Both the position numbers and the translations under genes were made by a program. Source: Serripes groenlandicus (taxonomy: Eukaryota > Mollusca > Bivalvia > Cardiida > Cardiidae). Taken from it: a DNA stretch of 64,000 nucleotides. Below, piece after piece: positions 13,401 through 21,735 of this stretch. Below the pieces are notes generated by a model that saw nothing but the letters and a program-made list of their open reading frames with translations, was not told where the DNA came from and searched no databases. Every line of letters starts with the position of its first letter. Positions within the stretch are counted from its first letter, which is position 1. The stretch lies in NCBI GenBank assembly GCA_031761405.1, contig JASEVX010000001.1, positions 28,780,612-28,844,611 on the forward strand, written 5' to 3'.

Positions 13401-16400
13401 AAAAGAGGGAGGAATGTAACGGGAACTGGTATAAATATTACTTCTACAGCCTTGCTTTGGAAGTCGGCTTTTATAGCGACGTTGGTAGAGTGGTTGACCT
13501 TTTCGTAAAGTTGAGCAACGTTCATCGTGGTTAGTGCTTGGATGGGTGATCCGCGACGGCTTAACGCCGGTACACGTTAAACTATGGTTTTAATTTACAT
13601 TTTAATTATAAAAAAACTAGTCGCATACAAACTCGAACGAGAACCAGTCTATTAACGAACTGCTACGGAAATATCCGAGAGGTGACGGTAAAATACGGGG
13701 CATTCGCGATCAAGACGATTAACACGGCGCATGCGCAAGCCCATTGTACCAGTGGCAGTTTTTTCACAACCAATATATGCACTTGTGCTGAGGCACCCGC
13801 GCAATAAACGTTTGAAATGATAAATTTAAATACAAGACTTCCAATTAACCCTTTTCCAACTGCAGACCCATTTTGACGGAGTAGCAGCAGGCGACTTCTG
13901 AAAACATTGTGCCCATACTTTGGCCACACTGTTTTTAACTTTATTTAACCATTAAGCTTTCATGGAGATTTTTCAGACTTTGTGACTATGTTTCAAAGTC
14001 GTCTGCTGCAAATGTGTTGTATGTGTGAAAGAGTTAATACATGAGAACAGTTCTGTTTATTATAAACAGGGGGAATTGGGTTTCATTCGAAGCCCTCGAC
14101 ACGTTTCTAGATGTACTTTCCCGAGCCCCTAAGCCCACTCGGTCCTGTTTTGTTATTCATATATACTATTATATAGGTGATAATAAGTATTTTAAAAAGG
14201 GATTTTCATGGCATTAATAGCTTTGCCCATGTGGCTGGGGGACGCTCAATAAGAATGGCAGCCACAGTCTGACCCTTGTAAAGCCGGCTAAATAGGTCTG
14301 AACTATTGGAATAAATGCAACTCTTGAACTCCAGCAGCAGGAGTGGTGTGTTGGTTTCATACCTTATTTTTTGTTATCTCAATGTAAATATCAGTTGGGG
14401 GACAAATATCATCTTGTGTTTGCCTATGTACCAAAACTACACATGTGCTTACACATTTCCGTTTTTCCCATCCCTTAATAATTTAAGCAGACTAATCTAA
14501 TGTTCCACATCAAATACACCTTTATAAAGTACTCCACAATTAACCATTCCGCAATATACAGCAGACAACTTTGAAGATATCAAGGCTGAAACAAGTAACA
14601 AATTTAAATATGAAAATAATAAAAATTGAAGTTCAAAACATTATAAATCAAAAGGAGAATGTCCTCATATCATGGTCCATTTCTCCGTTGGCAGCGATGT
14701 TGCTGGTTTTATTTCACTTAAGATGTTATGTTTGATATATTCCAGGCACACGCACCACTTGACACGATTTACTACATTAATGTGGAGACGATCTCTCTCG
14801 AAAAGGCCACACAGGTAAGAGTTATGGGAGTTATACGTGATTGTCGATGTATTATTATTATCAGGTCAAATTACGCCAAATCATCCGCGGCCAAATAGTC
14901 CCTAAAAATTGGTTTCAGTAAAAGTGAGTGTAAACCATAACCAGAATGCACTGAATATATGACATTTAGTTTAATTGCATTGTAAATGTGTATAAGATGC
15001 ACTGGAAGTGATTGATTTGATCAGTTTTAGTATTTTGACTTTGTTTGAAAGTAAAAGTAGAGAATGTGATAAAACCAATTTCGTCCAAGATGACGGTAAC
15101 CATTTTCGCCGGTTGAATTCTTTCTTGCATAATACACAAACCCCCCTCCCATTTTCTTTTCATTATTTTAAATCTTAGAGGTAACTCTTTTAAATGATAT
15201 AGCGTGTTCTTCATGAGAAACGCTTAGAAATGGACCAAATCTTTGTTACCGTTTTCCATGTAATGATTAGCAAAGCTACTACGTACTTCACGTAAATAGT
15301 ACCCGTGGAGCTATAGTGCTTTCTTCATAAGCCTATGTTTTAGAAAAAAGTTAATAATAGAATACGTTCTTTTTTAAAAAAAAAAATGTTTATTAGAACA
15401 AGGAGTTTAATTACTTATCGTACATATTTGTAAAAGGTAGGTGTATCGAACTTTTGCCATTAAAACCTGATAAAGCTCATAGAGGAAACATGCCGTTCAG
15501 AATTGGACTGGTCCCCAATTGACTATTGTTGGTGTTCATGTTGCTTGACTCAAATCCTTTCTGAGGATCAATTACAATGTAGATATACCATTTGTAATGT
15601 TTCCTTTTTTAAAAGCTAATCAGAATTGTCAATCAAACTGTAAGCACTGTCTGGTCTTACATATATATCAAACAAATACATTTCTATTTTAACGTAATAG
15701 TACTATTTCCATTTGTAGCTGAACTTGTTTCTGTCCAAACTAACGGGAACACAGATTGGATTCACGACATTTGGGTTGTTGACGATTACAAAAGAGTTTA
15801 TCCTGACAGTACGTTTACATGTTTCTACTTGTTCGATAGTTAATATGATACAATTGTATTTCGATACGTTAGAATTGAGATGTATATAACAATTCTTATT
15901 AGCATTATACATTATCATTTTATGATTATTCAAAACTATGACCATGCAACGGAAGCACTTGAGTACGAGTTACAAACAACAACGAAGAAGTTAAATGCAC
16001 AACTCGGCATCCTAAGCTAGTGTATAATTGTATATGGGTTGCTCTATATGAAAAGCTAAATGCGATAAACGTATGTCGATATATGAGGCGTCCCGCGAGA
16101 ATACCAACATTGTGGACTCTGCGTAAAGTATCGACCCGGATCAGCCTAAGCATGCCGCGAGGGCTAAACCGGACAGACACTTTTTGCCTCCTGTGGATTT
16201 TCTGCCTCAGGAATCATTACTGATACGGAATGTGTCGGTCTGCGCGGACTGCGCTGATCGTGTCAATACATTACGCAGAGACCATAATGTTGGTTTTTTT
16301 CACGGAGTGGATCATATGTGTAAAACATTAAACATACACAAATAGACAAAAATCAAAATTATGATAACTGTGAACCAAGTTAAATTATTGATAAAAGCAA

Positions 16401-16654
16401 AATTCGTGTGAATATTGACGTCGGAGGATGTTTTGATGTTACACAAACAAAGGCAATATCGTGCCCAAAGTCATAATAGTGATTTTAACGACCTGTAGTA
16501 AATGGATTACTTTTATGTTCGCAGCGAAAATCTGCCAGTCATTACATTAATATACCAAATGTCACGAAGCCGTTCATTGTTTATTGATTTTCTCTACTTC
16601 CAGATTGCTGGTGTTTTCCTGACCTATTTTGCAGTTTTATATACCACGTTATGA
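7449..16654 (+). CDS. Gustatory-receptor-like 7TM protein, complete four-exon gene, paralog 2
   Basis: Exons are 7449-8456, 14746-14814, 15719-15808 and 16604-16654 (TGA), about 405 residues, with all three introns in phase 0. Exon 1 encodes TM1-TM6 (about residues 55-77, 86-107, 148-172, 202-235, 287-305, 312-335) and ends HEA before GTAAGT. Exon 2 (AHAPLDTIYYINVETIS...) is the cytoplasmic loop. Exon 3 contains GFTTFGLLTITKEFILT, and exon 4 reads IAGVFLTYFAVLYTTL. TM7 split by a late intron, several phase-0 introns near the C-terminus and a TY(hydrophobic) signature are hallmarks of the insect Gr/Or and animal GRL superfamily. The usual TYhhhhhQF ending is degenerate: TY is kept and QF is replaced. 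The 6.3-kb first intron is full of repeats. A ligand-gated channel or receptor role is inferred from the family. A TATTTATAAATA stretch lies about 55 bp before the ATG. Confidence 0.9.
8800..8995 (+). mobile_element. tRNA-SINE type 1, degenerate
   Basis: ATGGCGTAGGTGTTAGCGCG, GATTACCGGCCGGATCATA, AAATGGTAGTACCGG and GGCGCTCCGGGTTACGGGG. It lies in the long GRL intron. Confidence 0.55.
8996..11869. other. Repeat-poor part of the GRL first intron
   Basis: Apart from the MITE B copy at 9996-10170, I see no GRL-like first exon, no 3' exon and no other recognisable coding sequence here. Confidence 0.55.
9996..10170. mobile_element. MITE family B, partial
   Basis: CCGACACATTCCGTCTTAGG, AATGATTCCTGAAACAGAAA, TCCACAGGAGGCGAAAAG, GTTGGTTTTCTAGCAGGACG, GCTCAT. 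Family B elements are large imperfect palindromes ending in GAGCCGTCCCGCGAGAAAAC and its complement. Confidence 0.65.
11870..12095 (-). mobile_element. tRNA-SINE type 3, minus strand
   Basis: Tail TTTTATGGCGCATCGACAGC, body TCCCTGGGTAAACAAACCAG, head GGGGATCGAACCCGGGACAC and TAACCACTCGACCACAGCGG. It lies in the long GRL intron. Confidence 0.75.
12096..13474. other. Intronic stretch of the GRL gene
   Basis: AT-rich. A 73-codon open frame at 12908 shows no family motif or splice sites. Nothing else was recognised. Confidence 0.5.
13475..13575 (+). repeat. 5S rRNA-like fragment (pseudogene or 5S-derived element)
   Basis: Positions 13507-13555 resemble the 3' half of 5S rRNA, including AAGTTGAGCAACG and GGTTAGTGCTTGGATGGGTG, i.e. 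part of the internal control region and loop region of 5S genes. The 5' half of a 5S gene is absent and the end diverges after GGGTGATC. It is not a functional 5S gene, but a retroposed fragment or a SINE3-type head. Confidence 0.6.
13847..14038. mobile_element. MITE family A, degenerate copy
   Basis: Begins TTAACCCTTTTCC, contains CTGAAAACATTGTG, and ends with AAAGTCGTCTGCTGC and GAAAGAGTTAA. The order matches the family with internal decay. Confidence 0.55.
16080..16318. mobile_element. MITE family B
   Basis: ATGAGGCGTCCCGCGAGAAT at the left, ATCGACCCGGATCAGCC, CTTTTTGCCTCCTGTGGA, and AATGTTGGTTTTTTTCACGG at the right. It lies in the GRL last intron. Confidence 0.7.
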
Positions 16655-16704
16655 TGATTTCACATGGTTGTATCTAGATCTACACATATTTATCTGATAT
16701 ATAG

Positions 16705-16710
16705 AATAAA
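16705..16710 (+). promoter_or_regulatory. Poly(A) signal of the GRL gene
   Basis: Canonical AATAAA about 50 bp after the TGA of the last GRL exon. It supports 16604-16654 as the true terminal exon and suggests a very short 3' UTR. Confidence 0.7.
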
Positions 16711-17454
16711 GGCTTTTTATTGTGATTTACAATGGTTTTATCTGATGACTAGCCAATGCTGCCGATGATAAAAAAAACTTTCTAGTATTTACATAAAGAT
16801 ATCGTGATAGAGCCTAATCGTAGCGGTCAGAATGAAAACTACTTAAACAGTGAAGAGACTGAACAAAAGTAAAAATCCGTGTTTCAGTTCTATCACACAG
16901 GTTGTTTCGGCGACTTTCTTTCGTTACTTAGAGTCATTTATTCACTAGCGGCATTCGTCTTACACCGAAGGTAGCCAATTGGCTATGCAGAATTGTTGGT
17001 GAAGTACTGGTCCAAAAAAGGCATGAATAGGCCACCTTTATAGTATCTTATATTGTTGAAAACGACGTTAAACCTAAATAGTGTAACATCCCGCCCTCTT
17101 AGTTGACCTTAAATTACCGACTGCATGTAGAAGTTTTATAGCACTACCACAAATGAAATCGTCCTTTCGATCTTTCAAGACATACATTTAATGTCAAATC
17201 AATAAGAGCAGCTCCGGTGACAGAGGGTATTACAGCAAGTGCGGCCCATGAAGAATCAGGTGAGGGTGTATATGTATATAAACTATCACCAGATAATTCT
17301 CTGTCCGCATGTATGAAGACGAGCCGCATTGGCAACTTCTGACGAAATACTTGAATTTAAGATGACCTTCTTGACGACCTTTAAGCTTGTAGATCCGAGG
17401 TAAGATAGATTTAAAGATGTCCTCCCAACCATCTACAATGTTAATTTGATCGCC
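16711..17454. other. Spacer after the GRL gene
   Basis: No exon recognised; a short SINE-tail-like TGTTGAAAACGACGTTAAAC occurs at about 17053. Confidence 0.5.
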
Positions 17455-17605
17455 GAGCCTCGGTAGCGACGTGGGCTGTCAATCCTGCGGTTGTGAGTGT
17501 TCGAACCCCAGCTCGGCCAACATTCTGTTTGACAAATGTCAATGCGACAAACGCCATCGTCTTCCGTTATATGATTGAAAACGGCGTTAAAACCCAAACA
17601 CTTGT
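17455..17605 (+). mobile_element. tRNA-SINE type 2 head and short tail
   Basis: GAGCCTCGGTAGCGACGTGG, GTTCGAACCCCAGCTCGGCC, and tail TGAAAACGGCGTTAAAACCC. Confidence 0.7.
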
Positions 17606-17990
17606 CACTCGTGACTTCGGACTGTTTACTATAGAGACCTTTCTAGCCTAGTACTGGTTTGTTTACCCAGGGATTATGAATAAGTGATATGTCGCCGTGA
17701 TATAACTGAAATTTGAATTTTGAAAGCGGCGTAAAACCCCAATAAAACAAACTATACAGACCAGCAGCAGTAGGATTACGCTGATATATGTCCTGTCGAC
17801 CCTCTACGGCAATGCTTTGATTCAGCATTTTTCACTGTCCGTCAACACGTTCAGGCACGCAACCAATCCTCTCCCAAACTATCGTGACTGTAAAACTGCT
17901 TGTATAAAGGTGGTATCAAAGGTTATAAGTTGTTGTTATCCAATTTACTTTTAGATGTTCGTACAGCCGATATAATGAATACAGGCTTAA

Positions 17991-18196
17991 CTCTTTCAGC
18001 GCCAAAGGTAATATTCAGGTTTTTGCAAACAATACTGATTCAGGCGAGTCAGCTCGTAACGAGCTGTCTCACCTGAAATCAGCATTGTTTGCCTTGTAGT
18101 TATCCAAATATTACGAAGCTGTTATAACATATGAAATAGGGTCGCCCGAATTTGAACATGGAAGAGTCTACTTTAAACAATTCGGCGCTGAAAGAG
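17991..18196. mobile_element. MITE family C, intact TTAA-flanked copy
   Basis: Terminal inverted repeats CTCTTTCAGCGCC and GGCGCTGAAAGAG, flanked by TTAA on both sides (17987-17990, 18197-18200). The centre is a palindrome built on AGTCAGCTCGTAACGAGCTG. The TTAA target again suggests piggyBac-type mobilisation by a source distinct from family A. Confidence 0.8.
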
Positions 18197-18354
18197 TTAA
18201 GTTAATCGTTGTTACATAATAAGTGAATCAGGCCTTTTATTTCCGTGTTTACCATTATGTAGGCAATCAGTAATGACCCTGGCTATGCGATTACAAAGTA
18301 ATGTTCGATGCCATCACACTAAAGTGATGTAATACCTCAAATTGTCTATACGTC

Positions 18355-18375
18355 ACGTCTGACGTCACAAGATGA
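18355..18375. promoter_or_regulatory. Perfect CRE-like site upstream of RNase T2
   Basis: GTCACGTCTGACGTCACAAG contains TGACGTCA. It lies 3.4 kb before the first RNase T2 exon found, in a stretch relatively poor in repeats, so it is a candidate promoter region for the missing first exon. This is inference only. Confidence 0.25.
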
Positions 18376-19099
18376 AATGTGTACACCACAGAGTATGCCA
18401 TGTCAAGAGAGCGTACGAGAAGGTCGAGAGGAATCTGACTTTTTGTCTTTTCGGCGAATGTAGACGATGAGTACAGGACTATTCCCGAGTATTCCGACTA
18501 GACAGAATGAATATTAGTGCGCATAACACAAAGTAGTCCAAATACCATAGCGGATGTAAGCGTATGGATATCTTTATCACTAGAAAATACCAGTACTTCT
18601 GGATGACGTCGGCGAACCCCGGTGTTGTTTTTGTCAAGACGAATAGGGATGCAGACGAGATCCACATCTAATGAATCCTTGCTGGTGTTTCATTTTACTA
18701 TTGACGAAGTGCTGAAGTCATTGAACCGAGAGGGCTATCGCAACAGAGACAAGCCTATTTATTTAAAACTGTCCGTCCATTTGTTATGCCATTTTTTCAA
18801 GATTCCTTGTGTCCGGTTCTGTCTAATCAGTATTTTTTCTTCGAGTTGTTTTGAAGTCTGTTGACTCTATTAACTTCTTGTTTTTTACGATTCTGTTACA
18901 TGTGGTTTATTGTTATCTAATATTTACTAAGTTGTGACGTTAGGACGACGTCAAAGTACTAAAACTATTTTTATAAGGTTCTTAAGTTAAATAGCTGCAA
19001 AATGAAAACAATTGGCGATATCGCCAAACGGTTTTCGGTTATTGGTCTAGAAATGAATGAGAGATATAAATTTGCAAAATAACAAATTTCGAAAATGTT

Positions 19100-19217
19100 G
19101 TCATTAAACCTGGTTTTCCTGGAGAGGTGGCCATATATTATATAACCCTTACTTGAAATTAAACCTGGTTTTGCTGGAGCGGTGCCCATATATTATATAA
19201 TCCTTACTTGAAATTAA
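19100..19217 (+). repeat. About 57-bp direct duplication
   Basis: ATTAAACCTGGTTTT then GGAG(A/C)GGTG(G/C)CCATATATT then CCTTACTTGAAATTAAAC, two adjacent near-identical copies. Confidence 0.75.
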
Positions 19218-20102
19218 ACTGTTTTGTTCTGTTCTGTCATTTAACACTGTTATCTGATTATGAACGCACGCATTTCATTTATGTTCCTGTTTTACAATGA
19301 GATTCATAAAGCCGTAACTGTATTGTACACAATGTATATATACATCTGTTTCGGAATAAACTCTGTTATCGACACAGTTAAAAGTTGATGTTTTTTACAG
19401 TAGACAACTTTTTAAAAACATTGTGCGGGAAAAGGAAAATTATTGAAAGTGAGCATTTTCCCCTTGAAGACCAATGTTTCAACTATGTATTACAACTATG
19501 TATTAAAACTAACCGTTGTCGCTAAAGGTATGTTCATTTTCTAATGACATGATAACAAATGGGTTTCGTTGTTATTTCCTGTCATTCAAGGGTTTCAAAA
19601 GGACGTAACTGCACCGTGTTACAAAATGTATATACGCCCGTTTCGGAATAAACTCTTTCATCGACACAGTGTGATAGCTGGAAAACTTTTATAAACCATT
19701 GTTTGGGAAAATGAAAAGTGCTTTAAGCGAGTGATTTACCCTTTTATGAACAATATTTTAACTTCGTATCAAAACTACTATTTGTCCTGCAATAGCGATC
19801 CTTACCAAATTGCTAGATCTTACAATGTTTTGTTTTTTTTCTAAAATGTTACCGAAGCGGAAGTTATATCAGGTAAACGGTCAAGTGATCTAGCTTATTA
19901 CCCGGACGATAACTACAGAGACATTTAATAATTAATTTCCGTGTTGATGACTCAATGTACTGTACGTTTATCGAAGAGCACGTACTTGTTCAGTTTTAGT
20001 TGTTTAATTTGTTTCTGTGTAAGTGTGTGTGGCCTATAACAAGTTAATCGATGTAAGTATAATGTGTTTATGTTAGAATATATATCACCCGTGTTAATTT
20101 AA

Positions 20103-20322
20103 CCATTTCCCATATGCAATAAATCTGCAGCAGACGACATTGAAAACAGTTTGTTTAAATTATGAAAAATATCTATAAAAGAGAGATTAATTATTAAAAG
20201 AGTTGAAAATATTGTGGCAAATGAAGGAATTGCTCATCATGAACAATTTCTCCTTTTCCCACAATGATTTCAAAAGTCGTCCGCAGCATAGGCATCAGAG
20301 AACGTCTGTATGTGGGAAAGAG
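20103..20322. mobile_element. MITE family A, TTAA-flanked (first of a tandem pair)
   Basis: Palindromic non-autonomous element: CCATTTCCCATA, then CTGCAGCAGACGAC, a central hairpin (GAATTGCTCATCATGAACAATTTCTCC), then GTCGTCCGCAGC and TGTGGGAAAGAG. TTAA is present on both sides (20099-20102 and 20323-20326). TTAA plus ends starting CCCTTTCC fit the piggyBac superfamily. Confidence 0.75.
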
Positions 20323-20326
20323 TTAA

Positions 20327-20537
20327 CCCTTTCCCTCATACGACAATTCTGCAGCAGACGTCTTTGAACATATTTATCAAAAAGTAGAAAATCTCTATAA
20401 TTGAATGGATAAAAGTGGAAAACATTGTGGCAAAAGGAAAAATTGCTCGTTTTGAGCAGTTTCTTCTATTGTCACTATGTTTTCAAAAAGCCGTCTGCTG
20501 CAGAGGCGTCAGAAAGCGTCTATATGAGGGAAAGGGT
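20327..20537. mobile_element. MITE family A, second of a tandem pair
   Basis: Starts at the same TTAA (20323-20326) that ends the preceding copy: CCCTTTCCCTCATACGAC ... CTATATGAGGGAAAGGG, then TCAA (a mutated TTAA). The inner arms are AAAACATTGTGGCAAAAGG and its near complement. Confidence 0.75.
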
Positions 20538-20630
20538 CAATTATCGCACCATTTATGCTGCGTAATAAGGTCAGTTTACTATATAGCTCAATGGAAATGT
20601 GTGCATCGTGCGACAGTTTAATATATCGTA

Positions 20631-20830
20631 NNNNNNNNNNNNNNNNNNNNNNNNNNNNNNNNNNNNNNNNNNNNNNNNNNNNNNNNNNNNNNNNNNNNNN
20701 NNNNNNNNNNNNNNNNNNNNNNNNNNNNNNNNNNNNNNNNNNNNNNNNNNNNNNNNNNNNNNNNNNNNNNNNNNNNNNNNNNNNNNNNNNNNNNNNNNNN
20801 NNNNNNNNNNNNNNNNNNNNNNNNNNNNNN
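20631..20830. other. Assembly gap (200 N)
   Basis: Exactly 200 unknown bases, typical of a fixed-size scaffold gap. Open frames running through it are artefacts. It lies about 0.9 kb before the first RNase T2 exon found, so it may hide the signal-peptide exon. Confidence 0.98.
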
Positions 20831-20859
20831 TATCCCTTTCCGTTGTAAAGCCGTATTTA

Positions 20860-20995
20860 GTATGCCTATGCAGCAGACGAATTTTGAAACATTGTGACAA
20901 AGGAGCAATTTCTTTGCAATAATCAATATTTCTTTTTTAGACATATATCCCATTTTTGCCTAAATATTTTCGCCTAATGCAGATTTGATGTATGT
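20860..20995. mobile_element. MITE family A fragment after the gap
   Basis: GCAGCAGACGAATTTTGAAACATTGTGACAAAGGAGCAATTTC, read as consecutive family A blocks, with the remainder decayed. The other half may be in the gap. Confidence 0.45.
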
Positions 20996-21324
20996 GGGAA
21001 GTGGTTTACATGACAGTCTTGACAGAGATAATAAATGAATCCAGATTGTGGGTGGTGAATCACTGTCATTGTCGGTAGTGAGTCAGTGTCTTTGTGTGTG
21101 ATATGGTTTCACTATGTATTTGAAACTTGGTCTTTGTACACGGGCGATAAGTGAAGAGTCATTCGGGTCTGTTGCTGAGTGCAGTGTTTTCGACACCTTC
21201 AATTTTCGCCTACATAGAGTATTATCCAAATCATAACTTGTCAGTAGTTAGGTTCTTGGTTGGTTAAGTTAAATTAAGAGAAATGTATTTAACATCGATT
21301 GTGAAACAAGATTTCAGCTTATTT

Positions 21325-21470
21325 TAATCATGCTCGATATTTCCTGCCTGGAGACATAACCAGTACTCTCCACCGTTCGTGTGGATAAATCGCAAAGGCA
21401 GAACCCGCTCATCTCGGGATTCGAAACCAGGACCGTAAGTACGATAGGCTGACCCTCTACCACTGTCTTT
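21325..21470 (-). mobile_element. tRNA-SINE type 4, minus strand
   Basis: CATGCTCGATATTTCCTGCC, GGAGACATAACCAGTACTCT, CTCATCTCGGGATTCGAAAC; shares this order with 28640-28785. Confidence 0.6.
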
Positions 21471-21695
21471 CCCACATACAATAAATATGCAGCAGACGAC
21501 ATTGAAAACATTAAGTAAAAAATATGAAAACTCTTTATAAATATGCTAATAGATTAAAGAAAATTAATTGAGGAAAAAATGAAAACATTGTGGTTAAAGT
21601 AGAAATAGCTTATTATGAGAAGTTTCTCCTTATGCCACAATGTGTTCAAAAGACATCTGATGCATAGGCGGCATAAAACGTCTATATGAGGGGAA
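21467..21695. mobile_element. MITE family A copy just upstream of RNase T2 exon
   Basis: CTTTCCCACATACAATAAATATG, then CAGCAGACGACATTG, a central hairpin around TAGCTTATTATGAGAAG, and TATATGAGGGGAAGTG at the right. It ends only about 40 bp before the RNase T2 splice acceptor. Confidence 0.65.
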
Positions 21696-21735
21696 GTGCT
21701 AATTGAAAAAACATCAACATATCATTACATTTCAG

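Larger units (their letters stand above)
18197..20098. other. Spacer or first intron region before RNase T2
   Basis: Contains the CRE-like site at 18355, a 63-bp local duplication around 19100-19220 (AAACCTGGTTTTCCTGGAG / AAACCTGGTTTTGCTGGAG, each followed by CCATATATTATATAA) and decayed MITE A traces. No signal-peptide exon could be defended. Confidence 0.5.

Noticed and set aside
20555..20953. Four open frames spanning the N run
   Set aside because: They exist only because unknown bases carry no stop codons.
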